A DNA stretch of 64,000 nucleotides from Phycisphaerales bacterium (GCA_009691725.1 SIAP01000003.1:1-64000); one strand, 5' to 3'. Shown: positions 41,767-50,814, numbered from the stretch's first letter. A program made the numbers and translations. Notes: generated by a model not told the origin, from the letters alone.

Positions 41767-43140
41767 ATGACCGCACCGAAGGCATGGTCGCCCGATTCGT
41801 GGCGCAGGCGACCTGCAATGCAACAGCCCGCGTGGCCCGATGCAGAGGAAGTCGCACGCGTGCTTGGAGAAATCAAGTCGTTGCCGCCGCTGGTCACGAG
41901 CGGCGAAATCTCCTCGCTCAAGAGCCAGTTCGCGCAGGCCGCTCGGGGGGAGCGTTTCGTGCTTCATGGAGGCGACTGTGCGGAGAGTTTCGACAGTTGT
42001 CGACCGAACGCCATCACAAATCAACTCAAGATTCTCCTTCAGATGAGTCTCGTGTTGACGCACGCATCAGGCAAGCGCGTGATTCGCATCGGACGATTTG
42101 CTGGGCAATACGCAAAGCCACGCTCCGCTGAACACGAAGTCCGCGGCGGCGTGTCATTGCATTCCTATCGCGGCGACAATGTCAATCGTCCAGAGTTCAC
42201 CGCCGAAGCACGCACTCCCAATCCGCAATTGTTGCTGCGCGGATACGAGCGATCTGCGCTGACGCTCAATTTCATCCGCGCACTCGTCGACGGCGGCTTT
42301 GCGGATTTGCACCATCCAGAGCAGTGGAATCTCGATTGGGTCTCTCATTCGCCGCTCGCTGCGGAGTACACACGCATGGTCGATGCGATTGGGCAGGGGC
42401 TTCGATTCATGGAAACGCTCGCAGGTGTGCAAGTGCATCAGATGCAACGCGTCGACTTCTATACAAGTCACGAGTGCCTCCTGCTCGACCTCGAGGAGGC
42501 ACAAACGCGAGAAGTTCCTCGGCGAACTGGATGGTGGAATCTCTCGACGCATTTCCCCTGGCTTGGCGCACGCACATCTCAGATTGATGGAGCTCACGCC
42601 GAGTACCTGCGCGGGATCGAGAATCCAATTGGTGTCAAGGTTGGACCTGACCATCATGTGCAGGATGTGCTGTCGATCTGCGAGTTGTTGAATCCCACGC
42701 GCGAGGAGGGTCGCATCGTGCTCATTCATCGATTCGGCGCACATCAGATTGCCGCGAAACTTCCGGCGCTGATCGATGGAATTGCCTCGGCGCAGTGTCC
42801 TGTGCTGTGGATCTGCGACCCGATGCATGGCAATACTGAAACGGTGATCCCGCAGTCTGGCGCAGGATCTGGTGTGGCAATCAAGACTCGGAAGTTTGCG
42901 CACATCTTGGCAGAACTCGAACAGGCATTTGAGATCCACGCTGCCAAGGGGTCCCTGCTCGGTGGAGTGCATTTCGAGCTCTCGGGGGAAGATGTTTCAG
43001 AGTGCACGGGCGGTGCGCGGGGGCTCGCTGATTCCGACCTCGCGCGCGCCTATCAAACCACGGTCGATCCACGCTTGAATTACGAGCAGGCGCTCGAGAT
43101 GGCGCTGTTGGTGGCTCGGCGAGTCGGTCGCCATCGCTGA
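41767..43140 (+). CDS. Class II 3-deoxy-7-phosphoheptulonate (DAHP) synthase
   Basis: 457 aa, the length of plant and Mycobacterium-type (AroA-II) enzymes. Motifs: FVLHGGDCAESFDSC, RIGRFAGQYAKPRS, SYRGDNVNRPEF and WICDPMHGNTE, all class II specific. It condenses phosphoenolpyruvate with erythrose 4-phosphate, the first committed step of the shikimate pathway. Metal ligands are expected at the Cys of HGGDC and the His of DPMHGN. The ketosynthase pair follows 20 nt downstream and may be co-transcribed, though a TATCCT sits in the gap. Confidence 0.96.
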   Translation: MTAPKAWSPDSWRRRPAMQQPAWPDAEEVARVLGEIKSLPPLVTSGEISSLKSQFAQAARGERFVLHGGDCAESFDSCRPNAITNQLKILLQMSLVLTHASGKRVIRIGRFAGQYAKPRSAEHEVRGGVSLHSYRGDNVNRPEFTAEARTPNPQLLLRGYERSALTLNFIRALVDGGFADLHHPEQWNLDWVSHSPLAAEYTRMVDAIGQGLRFMETLAGVQVHQMQRVDFYTSHECLLLDLEEAQTREVPRRTGWWNLSTHFPWLGARTSQIDGAHAEYLRGIENPIGVKVGPDHHVQDVLSICELLNPTREEGRIVLIHRFGAHQIAAKLPALIDGIASAQCPVLWICDPMHGNTETVIPQSGAGSGVAIKTRKFAHILAELEQAFEIHAAKGSLLGGVHFELSGEDVSECTGGARGLADSDLARAYQTTVDPRLNYEQALEMALLVARRVGRHR

Positions 43141-43160
43141 TGGGTTATCCTGCTCCACCC

Positions 43161-44519
43161 ATGTCCACCCGCGCAGAGTCAGCACAGTCAAAGCGGCGCG
43201 TGATCATCACTGGCAATGGACCTGTGAGCGGATTTGGTGTGGGGATGGAGCCGCTCTGGAAAGGTCTCTGCGCAGGCGAGTCTGCGATCCGTCCGATCAC
43301 ATCGTTCGATCCCTCTGGGTTCATCTCCACGGCAGCTGCGATGGTCACTCCAGAGCAACTCGATATCCGCACCATCGTCCCAAAGAACTATCGAAAGGCG
43401 ACCAAGGTGATGGCACGCGACATCGAGATCGCCGTCGCGGCAGCAGCGAGTGCTGTGCACTCTGCGCGATTGACCACACGCGGGACGGCAGAGGGGGTGA
43501 CTCCCACCATCGCACCGCAGCGAGTGGGATGCCACATCGGTGCGGGTTTGATTCCGGCGGATTCTGATGAACTCGCCAGTGCGATGCTGTCGTGTCGCGA
43601 CGCGCAGGGTGGATTTGACCCCGGAGAGTGGGGGCGCACTGGCATGGCAAATCTGACGCCGCTGTGGCTGCTGAAGTACCTCCCCAACATGCTCGCCTGT
43701 CATGTGACGATCATTCATGATTGCCAAGGACCATCGAACACGCTGACCTGCGCAGAGGCCTCGGGCGGTCTCTCCATCGGCGAGTCGATGCGCGTGATTC
43801 GTCGCGGTGATGCTGATGCGTGCCTGTCGGGCGGCGCAGAGAGCAAGGTGAACTACATGGGACTGCTTCGTCAAACATTCGCGCACCGTCTCGCGCCTGT
43901 CCCAACGGGTGCAGATGGATGCGCGGCAGTGCGACCATTCGACGATGCTGCACAGGGGACAGTGCTCGGCGAGGGCGGCGGCATTCTGATCACAGAAGCA
44001 TTCGAGAGTGCGCACGCACGCGGGGCGCACGCAATCGCAGAGCTCGTTGGATTTGCCGCACGACAGTGCTCCTGCATCGACACCGTTGGCGTCGACCTGT
44101 GCGGCGCAGACGAGGACATCGCTTGCGCGATCGAGGCAGCACTGCACGATGGCGCGGTGCGTGCGGACGAGATTGATGCGATTGTGCCATTTGGCAGCGG
44201 AATCCCAAATGTCGACGCGGCTGAAGCGAAGGCGCTGCGGGCGATTTTTGGTGACCGTACATCAACCATTCCTCTGATCACGCTTGCGCCGCAGATTGGT
44301 ATTTGTGGCGCGGGAACGAGCGCGTTGTCGGTCAGCGTCGCTGCCCAATGCCTGTTGATGCAGCAACTCCCCGCACGACTTTCAACAGTGAGTTCAGCGC
44401 AGCTCCAAGTGGACGCCGTCGCACGCAGCAGTCGGCATCACGCACTCGGGACCATCCTCGTCACGACCACAGGGATGGGCGGACAAAGCGTGGCATTAGT
44501 CTTGAGGAGGATGACGTGA
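43161..44519 (+). CDS. Ketosynthase-like protein without catalytic triad (chain-length-factor-like, KS-beta)
   Basis: 452 aa from ATG 43161; the ORF-track start seven codons earlier falls on the aroA-II stop. It has the whole thiolase-fold ketosynthase layout (RRVIITGNGPVSGFG, GDADACLSGGAES, VLGEGGGILI). The three catalytic residues are missing: the Cys position in HDCQGPSNTLTCAEASGG aligns gaplessly with Glu, the NAHGT-type His region reads VPFGSGIPNVD, and the GH of KSxxGH reads LAPQIGICGAG. This is the pattern of a chain length factor, not a plain FabF. TATCCT lies 9 nt before the ATG. It overlaps the active partner as GTGA. Confidence 0.87.
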   Translation: MSTRAESAQSKRRVIITGNGPVSGFGVGMEPLWKGLCAGESAIRPITSFDPSGFISTAAAMVTPEQLDIRTIVPKNYRKATKVMARDIEIAVAAAASAVHSARLTTRGTAEGVTPTIAPQRVGCHIGAGLIPADSDELASAMLSCRDAQGGFDPGEWGRTGMANLTPLWLLKYLPNMLACHVTIIHDCQGPSNTLTCAEASGGLSIGESMRVIRRGDADACLSGGAESKVNYMGLLRQTFAHRLAPVPTGADGCAAVRPFDDAAQGTVLGEGGGILITEAFESAHARGAHAIAELVGFAARQCSCIDTVGVDLCGADEDIACAIEAALHDGAVRADEIDAIVPFGSGIPNVDAAEAKALRAIFGDRTSTIPLITLAPQIGICGAGTSALSVSVAAQCLLMQQLPARLSTVSSAQLQVDAVARSSRHHALGTILVTTTGMGGQSVALVLRRMT

Positions 44520-45856
44520 ACGCACGAGCCGATCGATCGCCCAGTGAACGCGTTGTTGTGACCGGCATGGGGTGGGTGACACCACTTGGACACGATCTCG
44601 AAACGGTGTGGTCCGCACTGATGCGTGGCGCATCAGGGATGGCGCCGATCACGCGCTTCGATGCGCGGACATTTCCAACAACCTTTGCTGCCGAGGTGAA
44701 GAACTTCGATGTCACACCACTCCTGCAAGATCCTGCGTCACACCGAAATGCGGGGATCAACTCGCAGTTTGCACTCGGAGCAGCATCACAAGCGTGGCGT
44801 CAGGCGGAACTCGCCACGAAATCTCCGCGCAACCCGCGTCGCGTTGGCATCTATCTCGGAGCGGGCGAGGGGGTCATCGATACTCCCAATTATCTCAGCG
44901 CAAATCTGCGGGCGTGGAATGCAGAAACGGGCAAGACCGATGGTGTGCGCTGGGCGAAAATCGGCCACGAACTCATGAACGCTGCTCGGGAAATCGAGCA
45001 AGAACCGAATATGCCCCTCGCGCACATCGCCAAAGAGTTTGGCGCTCGTGGTCCCGCCTACAACTGTTTGACGGCGTGTGCAGCGAGCACGCAGGCGATC
45101 GGCGAAGCGTCGAGCATTCTGCGTGGCGGTGAAGCTGATGTGATGATCGCCGGTGGAGCGCACACGATGATCCATGTCCTTGGCGTGACTGGCTTCAATC
45201 GACTCACCGCGTTGAGCACGAGCACCGGCGACCCGTCGAAAGCGAGTTGCCCATTCGATCTTGGGCGTGGCGGATTTGTGATGGGCGAGGGTGCTGGAAT
45301 GGTCATCCTCGAAACCCTCGAACACGCACAATCGCGCGGCGCGAAGCCGCTTGCTGAACTCATCGGCTTTGGCTCGAGTGCAGACTCGTATCGCATCACA
45401 GATATCGAACCGACGGGTCGTGGCGCAGCGGCCGCAATGTTGCAAGCACTCGCGCAGGCGGGAATCGATCCACACGGACGACGCAGCGATGGTCGACCTC
45501 TGGTTGACTACATCTCGGCGCACGGCACGGGCACGAAGGAAAACGACTCGATTGAAACACTCGCCGTGAAGCGCGTCTTTGGTGATCTCGCCAAGGAGAT
45601 TCCGATGAGTTCCGTGAAGAGCATGCTCGGACACCTGATCGCTGCGGCTGGTGCGGTCGAGTTCATCACGTGCGTCATGGCAATTCATCGCGGGATGCTC
45701 CCCCCAACGATCAACTACACCACCCCCGATCCCCAGTGCGATTTGGATTATGTCGCCAATACTCCGCGCGCCGCCAAAGTCCAAACATGCCTGTCCAATT
45801 CATTCGGCTTCGGCGGGCAGAATGACACGGTGTGTGTAACCGCCTTTGACGAGTGA
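44516..45856 (+). CDS. Beta-ketoacyl-ACP synthase II-like (KS-alpha)
   Basis: 446 aa from GTG 44516, which overlaps the previous stop; the ORF-track ATG is in the wrong position. All three catalytic elements are intact: Cys in NCLTACAASTQAIG, His in SAHGTGTKEND and His in KSMLGHLIAAAGAVE. It condenses acyl and malonyl units on acyl carrier protein. Lying just after the degenerate ketosynthase, it should pair with it as a heterodimer, as in type II polyketide and aryl-polyene systems; that is inference. The substrate and product are unknown. No acyl carrier protein or ketoreductase gene is adjacent. Confidence 0.9.
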   Translation: MNARADRSPSERVVVTGMGWVTPLGHDLETVWSALMRGASGMAPITRFDARTFPTTFAAEVKNFDVTPLLQDPASHRNAGINSQFALGAASQAWRQAELATKSPRNPRRVGIYLGAGEGVIDTPNYLSANLRAWNAETGKTDGVRWAKIGHELMNAAREIEQEPNMPLAHIAKEFGARGPAYNCLTACAASTQAIGEASSILRGGEADVMIAGGAHTMIHVLGVTGFNRLTALSTSTGDPSKASCPFDLGRGGFVMGEGAGMVILETLEHAQSRGAKPLAELIGFGSSADSYRITDIEPTGRGAAAAMLQALAQAGIDPHGRRSDGRPLVDYISAHGTGTKENDSIETLAVKRVFGDLAKEIPMSSVKSMLGHLIAAAGAVEFITCVMAIHRGMLPPTINYTTPDPQCDLDYVANTPRAAKVQTCLSNSFGFGGQNDTVCVTAFDE

Positions 45857-46491
45857 TGGGGAGTCGCTCATGGACATCCACAGTGTGTCGATTCGGTGGA
45901 GCGCTGCTGGCAATGGCGGCGCTGATTGCGGTGGTTGGTTGGATTCTGTCGCAGTGCGTTCCTCCATCGTGGATCAACGCGCAGAAGTTGCGCGACGATC
46001 CAGAGAGCGTGGCACGCGCACGAGACCTCGAACAGAATCTCGCTGCAGCAATCGCTCGGGTGCGCCCGAAGGACGAACCATGGGCCATCCGCATTCGCGA
46101 TCTGGATATCAATGCATGGGTCGCCACTCGCCTCCCACAGTGGATCGACCACGACCCAACGCTCGCGTGGCCCGTCGACGGTGCGCAGGCGCAAGTGCAT
46201 TTCGGCGCTGGCACTGCGACCATTTCCATCGCAGCGCAGGATCGCATCTACAGCGGGTCGTTCACCACGACCGTTACCCAGCGAGGAATCATCGTTCTTC
46301 CTGGTTGGGGAGCGATCGGCCGCCTGCCCATCCCAGGCGGTGCGTCGATGGTCACGCGCTGGCTCAAGGGAGCCGCCGCAGAATCACTCGAGCTTCCCAA
46401 GTCCTTCAGATTGGGCGACGGACGCGAGGTGGAGATCCTTCATGTGGAGTTCGTCGCAGGGGCGCTCGAGATTGAGTTTCTCACACGCTGA
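45856..46491 (+). CDS. Hypothetical membrane-anchored protein after the ketosynthase pair
   Basis: 211 aa from ATG 45856, which overlaps the ketosynthase stop as TGATG (a GTG at 45853 is the alternative). One N-terminal helix (LLAMAALIAVVGWILSQCV) is followed by a soluble part with IRIRDLDINAWVATRLPQWI and beta-rich segments (ATISIAAQDRIYSGSFTTTVT), and it ends in VEFVAGALEIEFLTR. It is probably periplasmic and anchored. I do not recognise it. Its close coupling to the ketosynthases suggests a role connected to their product. Confidence 0.7.
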   Translation: MGSRSWTSTVCRFGGALLAMAALIAVVGWILSQCVPPSWINAQKLRDDPESVARARDLEQNLAAAIARVRPKDEPWAIRIRDLDINAWVATRLPQWIDHDPTLAWPVDGAQAQVHFGAGTATISIAAQDRIYSGSFTTTVTQRGIIVLPGWGAIGRLPIPGGASMVTRWLKGAAAESLELPKSFRLGDGREVEILHVEFVAGALEIEFLTR

Positions 46492-46509
46492 GTCCTCGTG
46501 CGCTCTCGC

Positions 46510-46515
46510 TAGGAT
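46510..46515 (+). promoter_or_regulatory. Putative -10 element (TAGGAT) of nuoG
   Basis: TAGGAT lies 9 nt before the nuoG ATG, within the 33-nt gap after the hypothetical gene, and no Shine-Dalgarno is present. It suggests nuoG begins a new transcription unit. The -35 is not evident. Confidence 0.38.
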
Positions 46516-46524
46516 GCGAATCCC

Positions 46525-48207
46525 ATGACCACCATCACCATCAATGGAGTCCAACTGGAATTCGAAAAGGGTCAGTCGATCATTGATGTCGCGCTGAAGA
46601 ACGAAATCGAGATCCCGCACTACTGCTACCACCCTGGGCTTTCCGTGCCCGCGAATTGCCGCATCTGCCTCGCGGAGATCTCGCAATTGAATCCAAAGAC
46701 GGGCGCATTGGAATTGATCCCAAAGTTGATGCCCACCTGTCACACCGCTGCTGTGGATGGCATGGTCGTTACAACCGCCAGTCCAAAGGCCGTTGCGAAC
46801 CAGCGCGCGGTGATGGAGTACCTGCTCATCAATCATCCTGTTGACTGCGCAGTGTGCGATCAGGCCGGCGAGTGCGGATTGCAAGACTATTCCTATGAAT
46901 ACGGTCGCTCGCAGTCCCGCTTTCAAGAGGACAAGATCAAGAGTCCCAAGAAAGACATCGGAACGCATGTCTTGCTCTACAGCGACCGGTGCATCATGTG
47001 CACGCGCTGTGTGCGCTTCACCAAGGAAGTCACCGAGACTTCCGAATTGATGGTCGATGGACGCGGCGGCACTGAAATGATCGACATTTTTCCGGGAGTG
47101 GCACTGGACAACGAACTCTCTGGGAATGTCGTCGATCTCTGCCCCGTTGGTGCACTGCTCGACAAGGACTTTCTGTTTCAACAGCGCGTGTGGTTCTTGA
47201 AGAAGACACCCTCGATCGATGGGATCACTGCGAGCGGCGACAACATTTCGGTGGAACACAATGAGGGCGTTGTGTATCGAATCAAGCCGAGGGAGAATGC
47301 GGCTGTGAATCAATGGTGGATCACCGACGAGGTGCGGTACGGCTGGAAGTTTGTCCACGCAGAGTCGCGCATCACCATGCCAAGCGTTCGCGCGACCACG
47401 CCGTGGCAGCCGAGCGATGCGCAGCTGGCGTGGGAAACCACAATGAATCGCGCCGTCGATGTCCTTCAGGCGGGTGCTCGAAATGGTCGCCTCGCATTGC
47501 TCGTCAGCCCGATGCTCTCCTGCGAAGATGCCTTCCTGCTCGGCCGCATGATCCTTGCCTTGGATCCCTCGGCTCTGCTCGGCGTTGGTCCGATTCCAAG
47601 GAATGGAAGCGATCGCACACTCACAGGAGGGTTTACGATTTGCGCCGAAAAAGCACCCAATGCACGAGGCGTTCGGCGCGTGCTCGAGGCGCTGGCCGCG
47701 GTCCAGCCCGCACGACGCGCCATCGCTGCAACACCGACCGTCTGTGACGCACAGGAATTCATCGCCGCGCTCACTACCGCGGGAGTTGGCGTCGCACTTG
47801 TCACCGGCAACTATCCAAGTGACTGGATGACCGAGCCGATGTTCCGCGCACTTTCGACTCGTCGTATTGTCCTGATCGACACGCTGCCCAATCGGTTGAC
47901 GCCAGTCGCAGAGGCGTGCCTCCCCGGAGCGACGTGGATCGAAAAAGAGGGGTGCTTTGAGAACGCGAAAGGGCGTTTGCAATCATTCGAGCGGGCGATT
48001 TCGCCGGTGGACTTTGTGAAGTGTGAAGGGCAGATCGCGTTGGATCTCGCGACCCGCCTCGCTGGTGCTCCATCCACGATCTACAACGGGGCGTACACGC
48101 GCGATGAGATGTGCCGTGTTTCTGGACTGAACATGTTTCGCGCTCAAGTGCATCATCCTCCACGAGAGCACGCTCGCAGTAGCGACATGGTCTTGGTGGA
48201 ACTCTAA
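46525..48207 (+). CDS. nuoG: NADH-quinone oxidoreductase subunit G
   Basis: 560 aa. The N-terminal 2Fe-2S domain has HYCYHPGLSVPANCRICLAE and the later Cys in MPTCHTA. A His-Cys3 cluster region follows (HPVDCAVCDQAGECGLQD), then CIMCTRCVRF with CPVGALL, the 4Fe-4S ligands. The remaining 330 residues are a shortened molybdopterin-oxidoreductase-like domain. NuoG is in the peripheral arm of complex I and passes electrons along its Fe-S chain. Typical NuoG has 680-900 residues, so this is a compact version. No other nuo gene is in the window: MATE follows by 10 nt and an unrelated gene precedes it. Confidence 0.93.
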   Translation: MTTITINGVQLEFEKGQSIIDVALKNEIEIPHYCYHPGLSVPANCRICLAEISQLNPKTGALELIPKLMPTCHTAAVDGMVVTTASPKAVANQRAVMEYLLINHPVDCAVCDQAGECGLQDYSYEYGRSQSRFQEDKIKSPKKDIGTHVLLYSDRCIMCTRCVRFTKEVTETSELMVDGRGGTEMIDIFPGVALDNELSGNVVDLCPVGALLDKDFLFQQRVWFLKKTPSIDGITASGDNISVEHNEGVVYRIKPRENAAVNQWWITDEVRYGWKFVHAESRITMPSVRATTPWQPSDAQLAWETTMNRAVDVLQAGARNGRLALLVSPMLSCEDAFLLGRMILALDPSALLGVGPIPRNGSDRTLTGGFTICAEKAPNARGVRRVLEALAAVQPARRAIAATPTVCDAQEFIAALTTAGVGVALVTGNYPSDWMTEPMFRALSTRRIVLIDTLPNRLTPVAEACLPGATWIEKEGCFENAKGRLQSFERAISPVDFVKCEGQIALDLATRLAGAPSTIYNGAYTRDEMCRVSGLNMFRAQVHHPPREHARSSDMVLVEL

Positions 48208-48217
48208 ACGAGCTCCG

Positions 48218-49657
48218 ATGCCCATTCAGCAGGTGAAGTCCGCAGTGCGATCTGCAAGCGAAGTGTGGTCGCTTGCGTGGCCGACAGTCATCACCATGAT
48301 GAGTTACACGATGATGCAATTCGTCGACAGCATCATGGTGGCGCAACTCGGTCCACTCGAACTCTCCGCGCAAGGCAACGGCGGCGTCTGGACATGGACG
48401 GTCATCGCCGCGTTGGTTGGTGTGATCACGCTCGTCAACACATTCATCTCGCAAAGCTTGGGCGCAGGGGAGTCCAGCGCTGTCGCACGTTATGCGTGGG
48501 GGGGAATCTGGCTCGCGCTGGGGTCGTGGGTGCTCGTGCTCATTCCAGTCGGCTTCCTCGGGCTTCCTCTGGCATTCTCGCTGATGGGTCATGAGCCGCG
48601 CCTCGAGACACTGGAGTTGCAGTACGCGCAAATCTTGGTGGCGGGTGGATGCTTCACGCTTGTGGGGAAAGCCGTCAGCAATTTCTTCTTTGGTATCGGA
48701 CGACCAAAAGTTGTGACCGTCGCCGCGCTCATCGGCAATGTCGTCAACCTCGTGATGAACTATGTGCTCATCTTTGGGGATCAAGGACTGCCACAATTCG
48801 GACTGCCTGGTGTGCAAGGCATCACACCGATGGGTGTTGCGGGGTCTGCTATCGCGACAGTGATGGGTGTCGCAATCGAATGCGCCATCCCACTGGCAAT
48901 TTTCTTGGGTCCAAAGATGGCGCGCACATTCGCGACCCGCAGCTCGTGGCGTCCTGATGTCGGAGCGATCAAGGACCTGCTGCGAGTCGGCTGGCCAGCG
49001 AGCCTTCAGTTTGGCAACGAGATGTTCTGCTGGTCGGTGTTCATGACTGTCCTCGTGGGAGCATTTGGCACCGCGCATCTGGCAGCGGGATGGATTGTCC
49101 TGCGGTACATGCATCTCTCGTTCATGCCCGCGGTCGGATTCAGCATCGCAACCACCACGCTCGTTGGTCGATCGATCGGTGCGAAGAATCCGCAACTCGC
49201 AATTCGGTATGCGCGGACTGCGGTGTGGATGTCGGTGGTGTACATGGCTGGGTGGGGAATCCTCATGATGGTCTTCCGCGAACCGATGGTGCGGCTCTTC
49301 ACTACAGAGGGAGTTGCCGGAGATGCCTCTGCAGAGCTCGTCGTCACCATCGGAAGTCAAATCATGATCTGCGCGGCGGTGTTTCAGGCGTTTGATGCCG
49401 TGGGGATCGTCTACACCGGAGCGCTGCGCGGTGCGGGTGACACGCTCTGGCCGGGACTCGTGATCGTCGGATTCAGTTGGTCGATCATCCTCGGCGGAGG
49501 ATGGTGGATCATGGACGCACATCCGCAATTGGGATCGCTTGGACCATGGATTGGTTCGACGGTCTACATCATCGCCATCGGTGGCGCACTGGCGTGGCGA
49601 TTCGAACGGGGTCGGTGGCGGACGCATACGCTTGCCCGTCACGCTGCGCACGCGTGA
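48218..49657 (+). CDS. MATE family multidrug/toxin efflux transporter
   Basis: 479 aa with about 12 hydrophobic helices in two homologous halves. Recognisable elements are WPTVITMMSYTMMQFVDSIMVAQLGP in the first helix, the KAVSNFFFGIGRPK segment, and the second-half GWPASLQFGNEMF. The C-terminal GALRGAGDTLWPGL is the MATE repeat. It exports cationic drugs or toxins in exchange for H+ or Na+. The stop lies 10 codons into a basic tail, and a 14-bp duplication spans the stop codon. It follows nuoG by 10 nt, so it is probably co-transcribed. Confidence 0.92.
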   Translation: MPIQQVKSAVRSASEVWSLAWPTVITMMSYTMMQFVDSIMVAQLGPLELSAQGNGGVWTWTVIAALVGVITLVNTFISQSLGAGESSAVARYAWGGIWLALGSWVLVLIPVGFLGLPLAFSLMGHEPRLETLELQYAQILVAGGCFTLVGKAVSNFFFGIGRPKVVTVAALIGNVVNLVMNYVLIFGDQGLPQFGLPGVQGITPMGVAGSAIATVMGVAIECAIPLAIFLGPKMARTFATRSSWRPDVGAIKDLLRVGWPASLQFGNEMFCWSVFMTVLVGAFGTAHLAAGWIVLRYMHLSFMPAVGFSIATTTLVGRSIGAKNPQLAIRYARTAVWMSVVYMAGWGILMMVFREPMVRLFTTEGVAGDASAELVVTIGSQIMICAAVFQAFDAVGIVYTGALRGAGDTLWPGLVIVGFSWSIILGGGWWIMDAHPQLGSLGPWIGSTVYIIAIGGALAWRFERGRWRTHTLARHAAHA

Positions 49658-49673
49658 TGGCGCACGCGTGATG
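49646..49673. repeat. 14-bp direct duplication spanning the MATE stop codon
   Basis: GCGCACGCGTGATG occurs twice in tandem (49646-49659 and 49660-49673). The first copy holds the last codons and the TGA stop of the MATE gene. It is the same kind of duplication as the one at the end of pepA, with the same unit length but a different sequence. Confidence 0.85.
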
Positions 49674-49803
49674 GCGATTGCGGGCAGTTCCTTGGGGTGC
49701 AGAACTCGACATCGCCGTGCGGAGTGCCCCGAGTTTCGCGCCTGACTCGCAGCGTTTTCAGGGTGTTTGGTTCAGGTGGTCCTGTCGGTATGCTCATCCA
49801 CCC

Positions 49804-50721
49804 ATGAGTACTGCCACGCTGAAGCCGGTCAATCCCGCAAATCCTGTTGCCGCCAAACCCCATCTTGATCTCGCTGCGCGATATGCCGCCGACGGGCGCC
49901 GCGAAGAGGCGATTGCCGAGTTTCGACTCGCGCTCGATTCAGATCGCGATGTTGCGACAATCTTCGCGATGGCGAAACTGCTTGATCGCGTCGGCGAGGA
50001 TGATGAAGCAATCGACCTCTATGAGGAGATCTGCTATCTCCCCACCCCGCCAGCGAACGCGCTGATCAATCTTGCGGTGCTCTATGAGGATCTCGGAGAA
50101 CTTGGACGTGCAGAGCGGTGCCTTCGTCGGGTGCTCGACACATACCCAACGCATCCGCATGCCCGCATGTATGTCAAGGATGTCTGCGCGGTGCAGACCA
50201 TGTCGTATGACGCGAATGCCGCGCAGCAACTGGCGCGGCGCAACGCTGTGCTCGACACGCCGATCACAGATTTCGAGCTCTCCGCACGCGCACGCAATTG
50301 CCTCAAGAAAGTGGAGATACGAACGCTCGGTGATCTCCTGCGGGTGACGGAAGCAGAGTTGATGGCATTCAAGAACTTCGGCGAAACCAGCATCAGCGAA
50401 ATCAAGTCCATGCTGAATTCGCGAGGGCTCCGACTGGGTCAGGGTCTCGAAGGTGGATTCGAGGAGGAGTATCGCCGCAAGTATCTCGATGAACTGCGCA
50501 CACAAGTTGCACCTGACCTCTTGGAGATTCCGATCAACAGCCTTGAATTGACCATTCGGGCTCGCAAGGCGATTCAGTTGCTTGAGGTCCGCACGCTGGG
50601 AGACCTTGCATGCCGAACTGAAGCAGAGTTGATGGGCATCAAGAACTTTGGATCGACGAGTCTCGACGAGATCAAGGCTGCGCTTGCAGCGCAAGGACTC
50701 TCGCTTCGCGTGCTCGAATAG
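49804..50721 (+). CDS. TPR protein with two RNA polymerase alpha-CTD-like domains
   Basis: 305 aa from ATG 49804, chosen for TATGCT 9 nt upstream; the ORF-track start at 49678 is non-coding in style. Residues 20-135 are TPR repeats (ARYAADGRREEAIAEFRLALDSD, NLAVLYEDLGELGRAERCLRRVL). Residues 150-215 and 235-305 are each an alpha-CTD-like helix-hairpin-helix domain: FELSARARNCLKKVEIRTLGD...NFGETSISEIK and LELTIRARKAIQLLEVRTLGD...NFGSTSLDEIK. Domain 1 keeps the Arg and Asn equivalents of E. coli alpha R265 and N268; domain 2 keeps the Arg but has Lys at the Asn position. It could bind DNA or transcription factors. Function inferred, not known. Confidence 0.88.
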   Translation: MSTATLKPVNPANPVAAKPHLDLAARYAADGRREEAIAEFRLALDSDRDVATIFAMAKLLDRVGEDDEAIDLYEEICYLPTPPANALINLAVLYEDLGELGRAERCLRRVLDTYPTHPHARMYVKDVCAVQTMSYDANAAQQLARRNAVLDTPITDFELSARARNCLKKVEIRTLGDLLRVTEAELMAFKNFGETSISEIKSMLNSRGLRLGQGLEGGFEEEYRRKYLDELRTQVAPDLLEIPINSLELTIRARKAIQLLEVRTLGDLACRTEAELMGIKNFGSTSLDEIKAALAAQGLSLRVLE

Positions 50722-50814
50722 GCGGCGACTTCACAGCAACGCATGCGGGGACACACCGCTGCAGCGATGCCGATGCAGGAATGTCGAGGCGATGAGGTTG
50801 AACGGTCCTGATGG

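Noticed and set aside
47801-49651. 616-aa minus-strand ORF over nuoG and the MATE gene
   Set aside because: Composition rich in Arg, His, Asp and Ser with no fold, and both plus-strand genes have strong family motifs.
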